Source of the DNA: Pelobates cultripes
Taxonomy: Eukaryota > Chordata > Amphibia > Anura > Pelobatidae
DNA: 64,000 nt
Direction of reading: 5' to 3'
NCBI GenBank assembly: GCA_933207985.1
Contig: OW240920.1
Span: 146,023,034-146,087,033, forward strand
Below, piece after piece: positions 36,081-46,574 of the stretch. The translations under genes were made by a program, and so were the position numbers. The notes beneath the pieces are model-generated. The model was not told the origin of the DNA. It was given only the letters and a program-made list of their open reading frames with translations, and searched no databases. Each line of letters begins with the position of its first letter. Within the stretch, counting starts at the first letter, position 1.

Positions 36081-37448
36081 ATTAAGCTACAATAAATAGT
36101 TTGTGTTGATAACCAGACATGATAAAATTCAGTAACTGACGCAAATCAGATATTCACCGTTTTTTTACGGTAGGAGCGTCCCTTACTCCTGTGAAGTCTG
36201 GGGTAGCAGAGGTTTGGAAGTCTGACACAAGGCATGGGATATAAGAAGGATTACTGACTTAAAGACATATTAACCCTTAACCCCTCACAGGGACCTGTGA
36301 CACATGAGGAGTGAGACCCCATTAACCTTTACAGCGCCCGCGAGATGTACGTGTTATAAAACAGTCTAGTAGCTCTAATGAGATTATTAGGGGTTTGTGA
36401 CGGTGATTAATGTTGTTACAGCGTCTAAGCAACAATATAACGAACGCTACAAATTCCATCAAAATATTTTGTCTCTGCGCAGTTAGGATCTGTTAGCTCT
36501 TAATATGACGTTTACGGCACGCACAGATATCGAAAGAACGTGTTTTTAGGCAAAAGACCAGATATGAGGGAATCTCAAAACTCTATCCTACCATCAGAGG
36601 ATATAGTGACGATGTTATAGTAAAAGACTAGACTTTTCAGTCAAACATTTTTTTTTCTGAAAATAAAACAATTATCAGAACGGCTGAATTTAAGCCATAT
36701 GTCGGTTTGAATCGGCAGATTTTCGGTACCAAAAAACTAATTTGGGAAACGACTCACATGAACCAAAAGGGTGTAAATATGGTCCAACCAGTGCACTGTA
36801 CAATATGTACGTAGTATAAATATTAATCACTACATAAATATTATGTACGTATTTTGCAGCACACTGATAGGAGCGTGTTTTAAAATATATCAACAGGAGG
36901 AATAACAGGGGGAGCAGTGAAAAATCTATATTTCTATATTTATCCTTGGCAGTGAAGGGCTTAATCACAGCCACCATGCAGTCTGTCTGGTAGATTGCGA
37001 GTACTGAATGAGGATGTGAAGGAATGTGGCCTCCTGGGGGTCCATCGCCCTTTCTGCATAACTGTAACTAAACAAAAACAAAACTCGTGAAAACTTTACC
37101 TTGCGGAATTCTAGCAGATTCTGGTATTTTTGTAAAATGGGGCCAGTGACAAAAAAGTTATTAACATATTTAAAGAAACAAAACACTGATGATTAACATT
37201 ACCTAAATCTGTTCTGAACATTGTGGCTCATTATTTTGAGTCATGAACCAGTTAGAGAAGAGTTGTACAATTTCAGATAGACACAATAACACCCAATAAG
37301 AGAGGTTTTCTAACTCGGGCCATAAAATAAGCACAAATTCAGAAATTATAACCCTGACGCATTCCTTAGTTAGTCAGTTAGTTGCGGTTTAGCCGTTAGC
37401 ATGTCACAGTAGGAAGGTGAGAACTGAAAAATAGCTTCAGAAGGCATC
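36081..37448. other. Unique non-coding stretch
   Basis: No exon, RNA gene or repeat family recognised. Confidence 0.5.
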
Positions 37449-37456
37449 AGTTATGG

Positions 37457-39117
37457 TCTGCCATCTCAACCTGTGGGGTGCATACTTGGGTGCACCAGGG
37501 AACTGGCCCTCTGACTACGTTAGGGCCCCCAGCATGCGGCCCGCTGTGCGCTAAGGCAGAGTCGGCACCTGACATCTGACTGTCCATATATGCTGTGTCC
37601 GGGGAATGGCTGTAACTGCTCGGTGAGGTAGCTGTAATCTCTGTGCTCTTCCAGCATTGCCCCTTGGCATGGCCTGCGGTGATAACGGGAGCCGGGATCA
37701 CTAAACAGCGCATGAAGGAGCAGATCAAGAAGACCATAAAGATGACAGCAGCCACACTAGACCCCAAGGAAAGGATCCCACTGGACCCCACGGAATGGAT
37801 TCACCAGAGCCGATTCTAGGTGATTGCAGGCCACCCAGCTGCTCTGTAGATAGGTGGGGTGGGCAGTGTTAAGCTCCGCACCCTAATGATCAATGCTAGA
37901 CAACATAAGATAGGGTCTAATGAGAGGGGGTGGGCTCTAACTGAGAGGGAAGAGCCTAGCACTGCACACCCCACTTATCTGCAGACCACCTGGGCAATAT
38001 ACACCCACCCAGGATTGGCTCTGGGTTCCGCTTCAGCTCTCCCAAAGGTATGGAGGCTGGATGGACTTTAATAATTTAATAATGTAAACAATTATAATTT
38101 GTGAGTGTGTGTGAGAGAATGTGTATGTGTCTGTAAATGAGTGTGTGTCTGTCAGTGAATGCGTGTGTGTGTGTTTGTCAGTGTGTGCCAAATCATTGAG
38201 AGAGTGTGTGTGTCTGTGAATAAGTGTGTCTGCCAGTGGGTGTCAAATCAGTGAGTGTGTTTGTCACTGAGAGTGTGTGTCTGTCATTGAATGTGTGTGT
38301 GAGTCAGTAAGTGTGTCTGTCAATGTGTGTCAAATCAGTGAAAGTGTGTCTGCCAGTGAGTGTGTATCAGTGTGTGTTAGTTTCCTCTGTGTGTAAATGT
38401 GTCCTCTTTGTGTAACTGCGAGTGTGTCAGTTTCCTCTGTGTAAAAATGTGTGTTGCTGTCCTCTGTGTGTAGTGTGTGTGTGTGTGTGTGTCGCTGTCC
38501 TCTGTGTGTAAATGTGTGTGTTTGTGTTGGTGTCCTCTATGTGTAAATGTATGTCAGTTTCCTCTGTGTGTAACTGTGTGTTTGTCATTTTCCTCTGGGT
38601 ATGAATGTATGTGTGAAAGTGTTCTCTGTGTGTAAATGTGTGTGTGTTGGTGTCCTCTAAGTGTAAATGTATGTCAGTTGCATCTGTGTGTAACTGCAAG
38701 TGTGTCAATTTCCTCTGTGTGTATTGCTGTCCTCTGTATGTGTATGTGTGTGTGTGTTTTGGTGTCCTCTATGTGTAAATGTATGTCAGTGTCATCTGTG
38801 TGTGTGTCAGTTTCCTCTGTGTATAAATGTATGTGTGACAGTGTCCTCTGTGTGTAAGTATTAAGTGTGCATTACATTTTTATTTGTGATTTTTATACTT
38901 CAGATTAATATTTCACTCCTCCTTACATACACAATATTCACATTGTGTCATATTTATTTTATAAATATTCTTTATTACCTTTAATCAGGTTTGTTCTCCA
39001 ATATGGGACTAACGTCTACACATTTCATTCGGAAGTTAAATCAATAGAAATTATTTTCTCGAGGCAGGGGTACTTAGGATTTTTTTTAACTTCTCCCTAA
39101 AAGGTTGAGAAACACTG
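37457..39117 (-). mobile_element. hAT-like composite element with perfect 8-bp TSD (copy 3)
   Basis: AGTTATGG occurs at 37449-37456 and again at 39118-39125. The right terminus, read inward, is CAGTGTTTCTCAACCT; the left terminus shares TCTCAACCT. The right 300 bp is the reverse complement of 4786-5090, and the inner CTCTCCCAAAGGTATGGAGG module matches 6780-6840 and 21709-21740. Between lies a GT-rich array (38090-38860). No transposase was seen. Confidence 0.75.
38090..38860. repeat. GT-rich array (GTGTCCTCTGTGTGTAAATG type)
   Basis: Irregular units of GTGTGTAAATGTGTGT, TCAGTTTCCTCTGTG and TCAGTGAGTGTGT. It is the reverse complement of the CA-rich vocabulary in copy 1. Confidence 0.85.
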
Positions 39118-39429
39118 AGTTATGGGATAAGCTTAGCAGTTCTATAATAAGAGTGAAGAAGTGAGCATCATGATGATTGGCTGAATAATTTCCTGGTCTG
39201 GGCTGAGAACTCTGCAGAAGCTGCAAAGTTAGGGGATTTTCAGTAAATGCTGGAACTTTAATAATCTGTTTATGTTTGTATTATTTTGAATGTTTCTATG
39301 TATTTGCGTGTAGGTGTTTGTGTGTGTATATATATTTCTTATGTATGTGATAAAGAAATAATGGGTGAACTCCAGCTTGCAGTGTCCCTTAAAGTTACAG
39401 GCCGCATAAAGGGATCAGACCCGTAGACA

Positions 39430-39960
39430 GCTAAACAGTCCTCTGAAGGGTCTGCCTATTTCTTGCCCTCTTCCTGCGTCTTTTTAATACATTGCAAACA
39501 CTTCTTTCCGTCAGACAGACTCAAATACTATTGAGCAAGGCTAATTTACATTGGATTTCTGTAAACAGGACAAATTAGACCTTCCCTTCAATTCCTGAAT
39601 CTCTTCAAAATGGAAACTCTGAGGATTTGTAGCCCCCACCCAAACAGCGCAGGAATCTCTGTCATTTTAACAGACGTGTCCTCCATGGGTTAAAACGCAG
39701 CCGCATTGTGTATATTAGGGCAGGAGGACAGGGGGCTGCCAGAGGGGGTGTTAAAAAACTGATCCCCAATAAAGTAAGGTTGGATTGTCTGTCACAAAGA
39801 GGCAGATTTGTTTTGGCACCGGAGCAGCGGCGAAACAGCTGGCTTTGATTATGTCAAAGGAAATTAGTTTTTAAGAACAAATTTCAAAGTTGGCTATAAA
39901 TCAGTGTCCTGTGACCGATTCCGGAAAAATATTGACACAAGAACAATCGGAGCTGAATTT
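39430..39960. other. Candidate conserved non-coding element
   Basis: The longest repeat-free, balanced-composition block in this part of the window. It has GCTAATTTACATTGG, CAAATTAGACC, GGCTTTGATTATGTCAAAGG, AAATTAGTTTTTAAG and CACAAAGAGGC motifs. Open frames are short. It resembles a deeply conserved enhancer, by inference. Confidence 0.3.
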
Positions 39961-40049
39961 TCAAATGCATATAAACATATGTAATAGTAATGACAAAATA
40001 GTTTATAGACAGAGACCAGTCACTTGTAGAATATACAGATTTACTATAG

Positions 40050-40205
40050 AATGTAAGCTCGTTTGAGCAGGGTCCTCTTCAACCTATCGTTTCTGTAAGT
40101 TTTCTTGTAATTGTCCTATTTATAGTTACATCCCCCCCTCTCGTAATATTGTAAAGAGATACGGAATCTGTTGGCGCTATATAAATGGCAATAATAATAA
40201 TAATA
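40050..40205 (+). mobile_element. LINE 3' end
   Basis: AATGTAAGCTCGTTTGAGCA, then GGGTCCTCTTCAACC and TTGGCGCTATATAAATGGCA, ending in (ATA)n. It has the same order as the tails at 21240-21400 and 22225-22385. Confidence 0.7.
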
Positions 40206-41339
40206 TACAGGGAAAGCCAATAGGTCGCTGCTTTCTTGATATGTCATTCTCAGCCACAGCATAGCGGTGGATTCTGGGAGGACCATGGGAGTTGCTGGAT
40301 AGTCTTATCCGATAACGACGCAGAGGTTTATTTACAAAGATAAAGAATTACAGTGAATCGATCTGAAATCATTTTGCAAAACTTAGGCAGAAAGATTTGG
40401 AAAAATTTCAGACTCATCTATATATATTTAGTCTAATAAAAAAAGATATCATTGCAAACTGCAATACTCTGGTTGTTTTGGCAATTTATATAAATATAAT
40501 CTACCATTCTATTATCCCACTTGAAGAAATGACATGTATTTTATGGAGAAACTGGGTAATTTAATTAATTCTAGACCAGGGTGTGGTATTTTGTGCCACG
40601 ATAAGAATGTGTTAGCTTTGCGCAAATAGCATAACGTTTAAAATCTTAACACACAAGGGGGTTTAGTCAAGCTGAATAACCACACTATTTTAGGACCCCA
40701 CCTGAAAGTGCCCCCAATACTGCTGGGTCCTGATCGCTCCTTCAGATAACAGATACAGACTCCGTCTACATTATACACAGCGTAAATGGCTTCCAGAGGG
40801 TCTGCTCAGATTTCTATACTACCCAGGACATTTGTAATGGGGTACTTGGTGGATTCGCCTACTCTGACATGTATGAGACCCGCACAGGAGGTTCTGGTTC
40901 CCCGAGTGATGAATGCCAGACACTCAATCTGGGATAAAGAGAATGTGTGCCTGGATGACAGTATCTGCAGCAAGTCAAAAAGCACTGCAAATTGAACAGT
41001 CCTGCTGGTCTGACATGCTCTGTGATGCATGCCTGGTGCTGCAGTAAATGCATTGAACACATGCGCTCACACTTGAAGGGCCCAAAATGATGAATTTGGT
41101 GTATGAAGGGGGGAGGTGCCTAACTCAAGGAATCTGGTCTGGGTTCTAAATAAACAAGTAATTCATATATTAAGTAGAGCTACCCAAATCCTTCTCTCTC
41201 CAGGTTATCCCAGATATTCCCCCCTGTGCGATTTCAGGTGATATCCAGCCATTATTATTATTAAAAGAGACGTCTAGTCAGTTCTTAGAAATTAACTTGT
41301 CCTACACAATTCTTTCACTTATATTTTAATTTGATGACA

Positions 41340-41575
41340 GAGTTACATAGTCACATAGTTATAGTGTCCGTCCAATTCAGCCTTTCTCACATTTGATTTT
41401 TGCTGTTGATCCAAAAGAAGGAAAAACCCCAGTCTGAAGCGTTTCCAATTTTGATACAAACTAGGAAAATATTCCTTCTTGACCCCAAAATAGCAGTCAG
41501 ATGTCTCCTTGGATCAAGCAGCTATTACCCCACTAATTAGAAATGATATCCCTGTATGTTATGTTTCTGCAAATA
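41340..41575. mobile_element. Dispersed repeat (TTACATAGTCACATAG type)
   Basis: AGTTACATAGTCACATAGTT, AAAAACCCCAGTCTGAAG, ATTCCTTCTTGACCCCAAAA and GGATCAAGCAGCTATTACCC. From memory this resembles a very common amphibian interspersed repeat; class uncertain. Confidence 0.5.
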
Positions 41576-41769
41576 TTTATAAAGGAAGTGAAATCAATTA
41601 CGTGATGGAATACAAGGCAGTGAAATAGTTACTTTGATAAATAAATAAATACAAAGACTTCAGCTCAGTGTAATCTCTTTTTATTTTATTTAAACTGCTG
41701 CTGATTTATGGCAGAAATCCTGATCAGAGATAATAATTGCTGCAATTTCTCACACATCTCCGATGTCAG

Positions 41770-42204
41770 GTAAATACGGCCAAGTGTAAAACTGGAGGGA
41801 TAAGCCAAATGGCAAATGATTTAGGTAAACTAGAAAAATGGTCAGAATTGTGGCAACTGACATTTAATGTGGATAAGTGCAAGATAATGCATCTTGGTCG
41901 TAAAAACCCAGGGGCAGAGTACAGAATATTTGATAGAGTCCTAACCTCAACATATAAGGAAAGGGATTTAGGGGTGATTATTTCTGATGACTTAAAGGTA
42001 GGCAGACAATGTAATAGAGCAGCAGGAAATGCTAGCAGGATGCTTGGTTGTATAGGGAGAGGTATTAGCAGTAGAAAGAGGGAAGTGCTCATGCCATTGT
42101 ACAGAACACTGGTGAGACCTCACTTGGAGTATTGTACACAGTACTGGAGACCGTATCTTCAGAAGGATATTGATACCTTAGAGAGGGTTCAGAGAAGGGC
42201 TACT
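41770..42204 (+). pseudogene. CR1-type LINE RT, 5' half of a split copy
   Basis: Frame reads LEKWSELWQLTFNVDKCKIM, DLGVIISDDLK, AGNASRMLGCIGRGI, LYRTLVRPHLEYCTQYWRPY and DTLERVQRRAT, the conserved carboxyl-side part of CR1-group RT. It stops at 42204 where the Ngaro-type element begins, and resumes at 49075. The 5' part of the LINE is missing, as is usual for target-primed insertion. Confidence 0.88.
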
Positions 42205-42782
42205 TGACAGGCGCACAGTCGGATTTGCCGGCATATGCGCTAACCTTACCCCAACCCCCATTAAAACACGGACACAGGTTATACTGTTGGAAATAATTTG
42301 TCCACAGCTTTATTAAATTATTAATAAATAATTAAGGAATAACAAATGGGGTCATTGCCAACAAATCTTAATAATGTTAACCTCCCCCATATACATAACA
42401 TACCCCTAGCAATGACCCCACAATAATAACAATAGATAACAATATAAATAACATGTTAACACAGAAACTGGCCGTCCAATTTGACCACATTTCCACCAGG
42501 TTAAATTGTAGGGGTGTACCGAGACACCGCTACCCACCATATCCATTGTAGGGGTGTACCAAGACACCGCTACCCACCATATCCATTGTAGGGGTGTACC
42601 AAGACACCGCTACCCACCAGTTCCAGTGTAGGGTGTACCAAGACACCACCACACCCCCAGGTTCGGAGCCACCGACGGGCTCGAATCTACCAACCACATG
42701 CAACACTGCCCAATCCACACTAAACCTCAGGATGCCCACTTTCTCCTCCATCTACCCTCTGATTTAACCAGGCCATTTCCCG
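42205..42782 (-). repeat. Split direct repeat B2
   Basis: Starts TGACAGGCGCACAGTCGGAT right after the GGGCTACT junction; near-identical to 42983-43562. It includes about four 40-bp subrepeats (CCATTGTAGGGGTGTACCAA) at 42503-42660. Confidence 0.88.
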
Positions 42783-42840
42783 CTGCTGTGAAAAAACGGG
42801 AAATCAACTAACCTAACCAAATACAGGGAGTGTGGGAGGG

Positions 42841-42982
42841 ACAACTGACAGGTAAGCTTAGGTTCAGTTAAAATGGCCACTTCATATAATGGCTGGTATA
42901 AATACTCCCCTGTGGCTGCTATGCCTTCCTCCTGGCTCTGTCAAGGCCTATTCCTCTTAGCTGCGCTGATCCATGGGCTACA
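42841..42982 (-). repeat. Split direct repeat A2
   Basis: Matches 48889-49074 (AACTGACAGGTAAGCTTAGG to GCTGATCCATGGGCTACA) but lacks about 44 bp present in A1 after ATAAATACTCCCCT. Confidence 0.88.
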
Positions 42983-43562
42983 TGACAGGCGCACAGTCGG
43001 ATTTGCCGGCATATGCGCTAACCTTACCCAAACCCCCATTAAAACACGGACACAGGTTATACTGTTGGAAATAATTTGTCCACAGCTTTATTAAATTATT
43101 AATAAATAATTAAGGAATAACAAATGGGGTCATTGCCAACAAATTTTAATAATGTTAACCTCCCCCATATACATAACATACCCCTAGCAATGACCCCACA
43201 ATAATAACAATAGATAACAATATAAATAACATGTTAACACAGAAACTGGCCGTCCAATTTGACCACATTCCCACCAGGTTAAATTGTAGGGGTGTACCGA
43301 GACACCGCTACCCACCATATCCATTGTAGGGGTGTACCAAGACACCGCTACCCACCATATCCATTGTAGGGGTGTACCAAGACACCGCTACCCACCAGTT
43401 CCAGTGTATGGTGTACCAAGACACCACCACACCCCCAGGTTCGGAGCCACCGACGGGCTCGAACCTACCAACCACGTGCAACACTGCCCAATCCACACTA
43501 AACCTCAGGATGCCCACTTTCTCCTCCATCTACCTTCCGATTTAACCAGGCCATTCCCCGCC
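42983..43562 (-). repeat. Split direct repeat B1
   Basis: Second copy of B2. It abuts A2 at CATGGGCTACATGACAGG, the junction expected of the circular intermediate. Confidence 0.88.
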
Positions 43563-43665
43563 ACAGCTCAGGACTTGACACCTAAAGCTCCTGAGCGACC
43601 CCCACCACACCGGAATAAGGCCTGTTGAATGCCTTCCTGAAGGCCCAATTTAAACAGATCACACC

Positions 43666-44160
43666 TTACATCCGAAAATGTATCCCATCCCACCTGGAGT
43701 ACCCAGGGAGCTTTCTTCCCAATTCGTTGTGTCTCACTGTTACACCGCCCCCACCTCTGATAAATACTGCCATCAATTTTTTATTAAGTCGTCCTCGACA
43801 CCGAGCTACCACGGCCGGGTACGTAGTATGTCTCCAATGTAACCAAGGAACCATCTCGGACCGCACCACCACCACACCCGTGGCCAGCTCCCATAGCTGG
43901 TCCACCTCCCTCTGCCTCCACCTGATCAATTCCTTTTCCGGGACCATGCCAATATCCAGAGTGTCCTGGAAAGTACCCTTTGTTACCTCCCGGAAAAATT
44001 TCTCCCCTAATGTCTTGCCACCAAAATCCCTGAAAAGCAAAACCACTCCTGCTCCACCAATTTCAAAGGAAAGCCCAGTTACGTTTGAACTGAAACGCGG
44101 CTCCCATCTGTGCCCCTTAGATATAAGAATGACCCACCAACCATGTCACCAAACCTGAAA
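43666..44160 (-). pseudogene. SGNH-hydrolase-like domain remnant of the Ngaro-type element
   Basis: Minus-strand frame near 44140 reads TWLVGHSYI then a stop, fitting SGNH block I (GxSx). Downstream, 44046-43666 reads VVRSEMVPWLHWR, RGRLNKKLMAVFIRGGGG and LPGYSRWDGIHFRM; DGIH fits block V (DxxH). The middle block, normally GxND, is not recognisable (GMVPEKE in its place). From memory some vertebrate Ngaro elements carry such a hydrolase after the recombinase; its role is unknown. Internal stops (two between 44160 and 44046) make it non-functional. Confidence 0.6.
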
Positions 44161-44217
44161 CGAAAGTAATTAGCGACACGGCATAGCCCCAAACACAAAC
44201 CCATACGTCCATAGCCA

Positions 44218-44564
44218 TTAAACCAAATAGACTGGCCTGAAACAGGACTTAAACCGTACTGACTCCCACCTGCCTAAACGTTTCCCTAGGTCCTCACTTA
44301 AAACCAGGTGGGGTGCCTCTGTTACCGCCATCACCTGGGAAGAATGGGTCCCAAAGTGCCCGGGATCCAAACCCAACATTGTCAAACCCCTTCGAACAAA
44401 CACCTGCGGGAATTGAATCGTGACAGCACCGATCTGTCCCCTTTTACCAGTAAGCCACCCGGGATGTCCGGGCAAAGCTCCAAGTAGCATGATGCGCTTA
44501 ACACCGGGCGTACCCCTGACCCCGGCAGGGAATATAGCTTTACCAAACCTCCTTTACCAGACAC
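44218..44564 (-). pseudogene. Tyrosine recombinase, C-terminal catalytic part, decayed
   Basis: Minus frame 44490-44218 reads FVRRGLTMLGLDPGHFGTHS, AVTEAPHLVLSEDLGKRLGR and WESVRFKSCFRP, aligning with the HxxR to Tyr part of DIRS/Ngaro recombinases. The HxxR box reads HSSQ, so the Arg is replaced by Gln, and the catalytic Tyr position (family usually S-Y) reads Cys. The amino-terminal core domain is not clear and may be deleted. A frame change separates 44564-44382 from the rest. Confidence 0.68.
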
Positions 44565-44593
44565 ATTCGTTCTTGAACAACCCTACTGAATCG

Positions 44594-45748
44594 TTACCTT
44601 AACCGACTAAGGTTCGACAACCAAGTGTAGAACTCCCCAACACCTGCCCGAAGGCACTCACCAGTTCCCCAATCCAAATTGCCCCAAGCCTCCGAAAAGG
44701 CCACCGCAAGCAAACTCACTGCAAAAGTAGGGTAATACACCACCAGGCGTTGCGTTACCCAAGGAAACCCGCCACCGACATATTTCATATCTCTCCGTAA
44801 GACCCGCGATGCCTGACGGACGTGACAACGTTCCGTCACTTCCTCCCAATCAGTCAGTTTAAACCCTAACGACAATGCCACCATGCTCCTGTCCCTTGCT
44901 GATGGAGCTAACGCTGAACAAACAAACGGCTTAGGAACCACCGCAAGGTATCCCTTCGCCCCTCCTTTGACTGGGCCCCCACAGTGAAACCAACCGCCTT
45001 GTCCCACATATCTCAAACGTTCACATAGGCAGTCCCTCTGCCCGGTGCCATAGGATTCTGTATCGATCCTCCAAGCATGGCGTCTCGAAGCGTCCGTAAA
45101 CAGCCCCACTGCTTCCGAAGACACCACTTGCTCCCGAAAAAAGGCCTTGCCATTGAAGTCCCTCAAAAAACGATCCCAAACCTCTAAGTCCGCCCTCATG
45201 TCCGCGGAAACCCTGATATAGTGTGACGGCATCCGTATCCCGCTCGTCGCCCGCGCCAATCGTCTACAGAAAACCCTCCCCATGGGTATGACCCTGCACG
45301 CAAAGTTCAGGCTCCCTACCAGAGACTGTAATCCCCTCAGCGTCACCTTCCGTGCTCTCCCAATTGTGTGCACCAAGTCTTTCAGCTTGCGCAACTTGTC
45401 CTGTGGTAATCTACATTCCCCGATCTCCGAATCGATCTCCAAACCCAGAAAACTGAGACACGTGGCGGGTCCCACGGTCTTGTCCTCCGCCAAAGGAACC
45501 CCCATCGTCTGCGCTACCCATTGGAACACCCGTAGTATCTGCTTGCACCGGTCTGAGCCTCGAGGGCCGACACATAAGAAGTCGTCCAGGTAATGCACAA
45601 CCGTGCCCCCCTCCGATTCCCGTCGCACTACCCATTCCAGAAAAGTGCTAAACTTCTCGAAATAGGCGCACGAGATGGAACAACCCATCGGCAAGCACAG
45701 ATTCACAAAGAAGCCCCCTTCAAAACAACACCCCAAGGGTGATGACAT
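44594..45748 (-). pseudogene. Ngaro-type reverse transcriptase (motifs B-E) and RNase H
   Basis: 384 open codons. RT motif B LPMGCSISCAYFEKFSTFLE (residues 19-38) and catalytic YLDD (residues 53-56) in HYLDDFLCVGP are intact, followed by the thumb region (FLGLEIDSEIGECRLPQDKL). RNase H-like GLFTDASRRHAW follows near residue 218, then less recognisable sequence. It is separated from the upstream RT part by a frameshift near 45720-45750. Confidence 0.82.
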
Positions 45749-46320
45749 GACGGGTGTATGGGAAGCAGCCGAAACGCTGCCTCCACGTCCACCTTTGCCA
45801 TCAGCGCTCCCCGCCCAGCTCTCCGTACCAACTCGACTGCCCTGTCAAATGATGTGTAAGATACTGAACAGAGTGCTGCGTCGATGTCATCATTCACCGA
45901 TGACCCTTTAGGATACGATAAATGATGAATCAACCTAAACTTGCCAGCCTCTTTTGTAGGGACCACTCCAAGTGGGGATATCCGCAACTCCGCTATAGGA
46001 GGATACGGGAACGGCCCCGCCATCCTCCCCAAAAGGACCTCTTTGGCCATCTTTTCCCGCACTACCTCCGGGCGTTCCTGCACCGATTTAAGATTGGCAC
46101 AAACCGCCCCTGGTTCCTTAACCGTGAAGGGGATCACGAAGCACTCCCTAAAACCCCGCCACAGGAACGCTGCATCCTCCTGGTTAGCGTATTGCCTTAG
46201 CCAAGGCAACATCGCTCCTAACCTCACTGGGGACGCCCCCAGTTGCAGCCGAGGTGGCCGCCACCCCTGCGGTTCCACCCCCTGCATTGAGCTTACCTTT
46301 CTTGAAGCATCTGCTGGCAC
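45703..46320 (-). pseudogene. Ngaro-type reverse transcriptase, N-terminal part (motif A)
   Basis: Reads GPFPYPPIAELRISPLGVVP, KFRLIHHLSYPKGSSVNDDI and AKVDVEAAFRLLPIHP, the fingers and motif A (catalytic Asp in KVDVEAAF). It runs out of frame at 45705 just before the FEGGFFVNLCLPMGC segment, showing a frameshift relative to the next block. Its start overlaps the gag frame by 137 bp in a different phase, as overlapping frames in DIRS-group elements often do. Confidence 0.82.
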
Positions 46321-46570
46321 CGTGACCCTCGTTGTACGTCCAGCACAGGCCCTTCTTTTGTCCCGCTGGCACAGCCACGCCTGAGGCTGTCCCAGCTGCC
46401 CCGAGAAAGGGCGCAGCCTTCTGCGCCATCATAATCCTCATCCATAGCGGCAGGTCCATTTGGTCCCACCGCATGGTAGGGTTGGCCGCCAAGCGTTGCC
46501 GAAACTGCTCATCATATTTCCACCACGCTAGGCCCCCATACGTCCGATACGCATCGCCTATCCCATCCAA
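46184..46570 (-). pseudogene. Ngaro-type Gag, C-terminal part with shortened zinc knuckle
   Basis: Reads DAYRTYGGLAWWKYDEQFRQ, RWDQMDLPLWMRIMM and CWTYNEGHGASRCFKKGK. The first two are characteristic of Gag-like ORF1 in amphibian Ngaro-type elements (from memory). The cysteine-histidine segment is shorter than usual, as if about 20 residues were deleted inside the knuckle. Confidence 0.65.
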
Positions 46571-46574
46571 GTAG

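Larger units (their letters stand above)
39118..41330. other. Non-coding region with candidate conserved block
   Basis: No exon supported. It contains the block at 39430-39960 and the LINE tail at 40050-40205. Confidence 0.5.

Noticed and set aside
34582..36099. Long open frames over the 48-bp array on both strands
   Set aside because: Open in several frames at once because the unit is 48 bp with no stop; no start context, domain or splice support.
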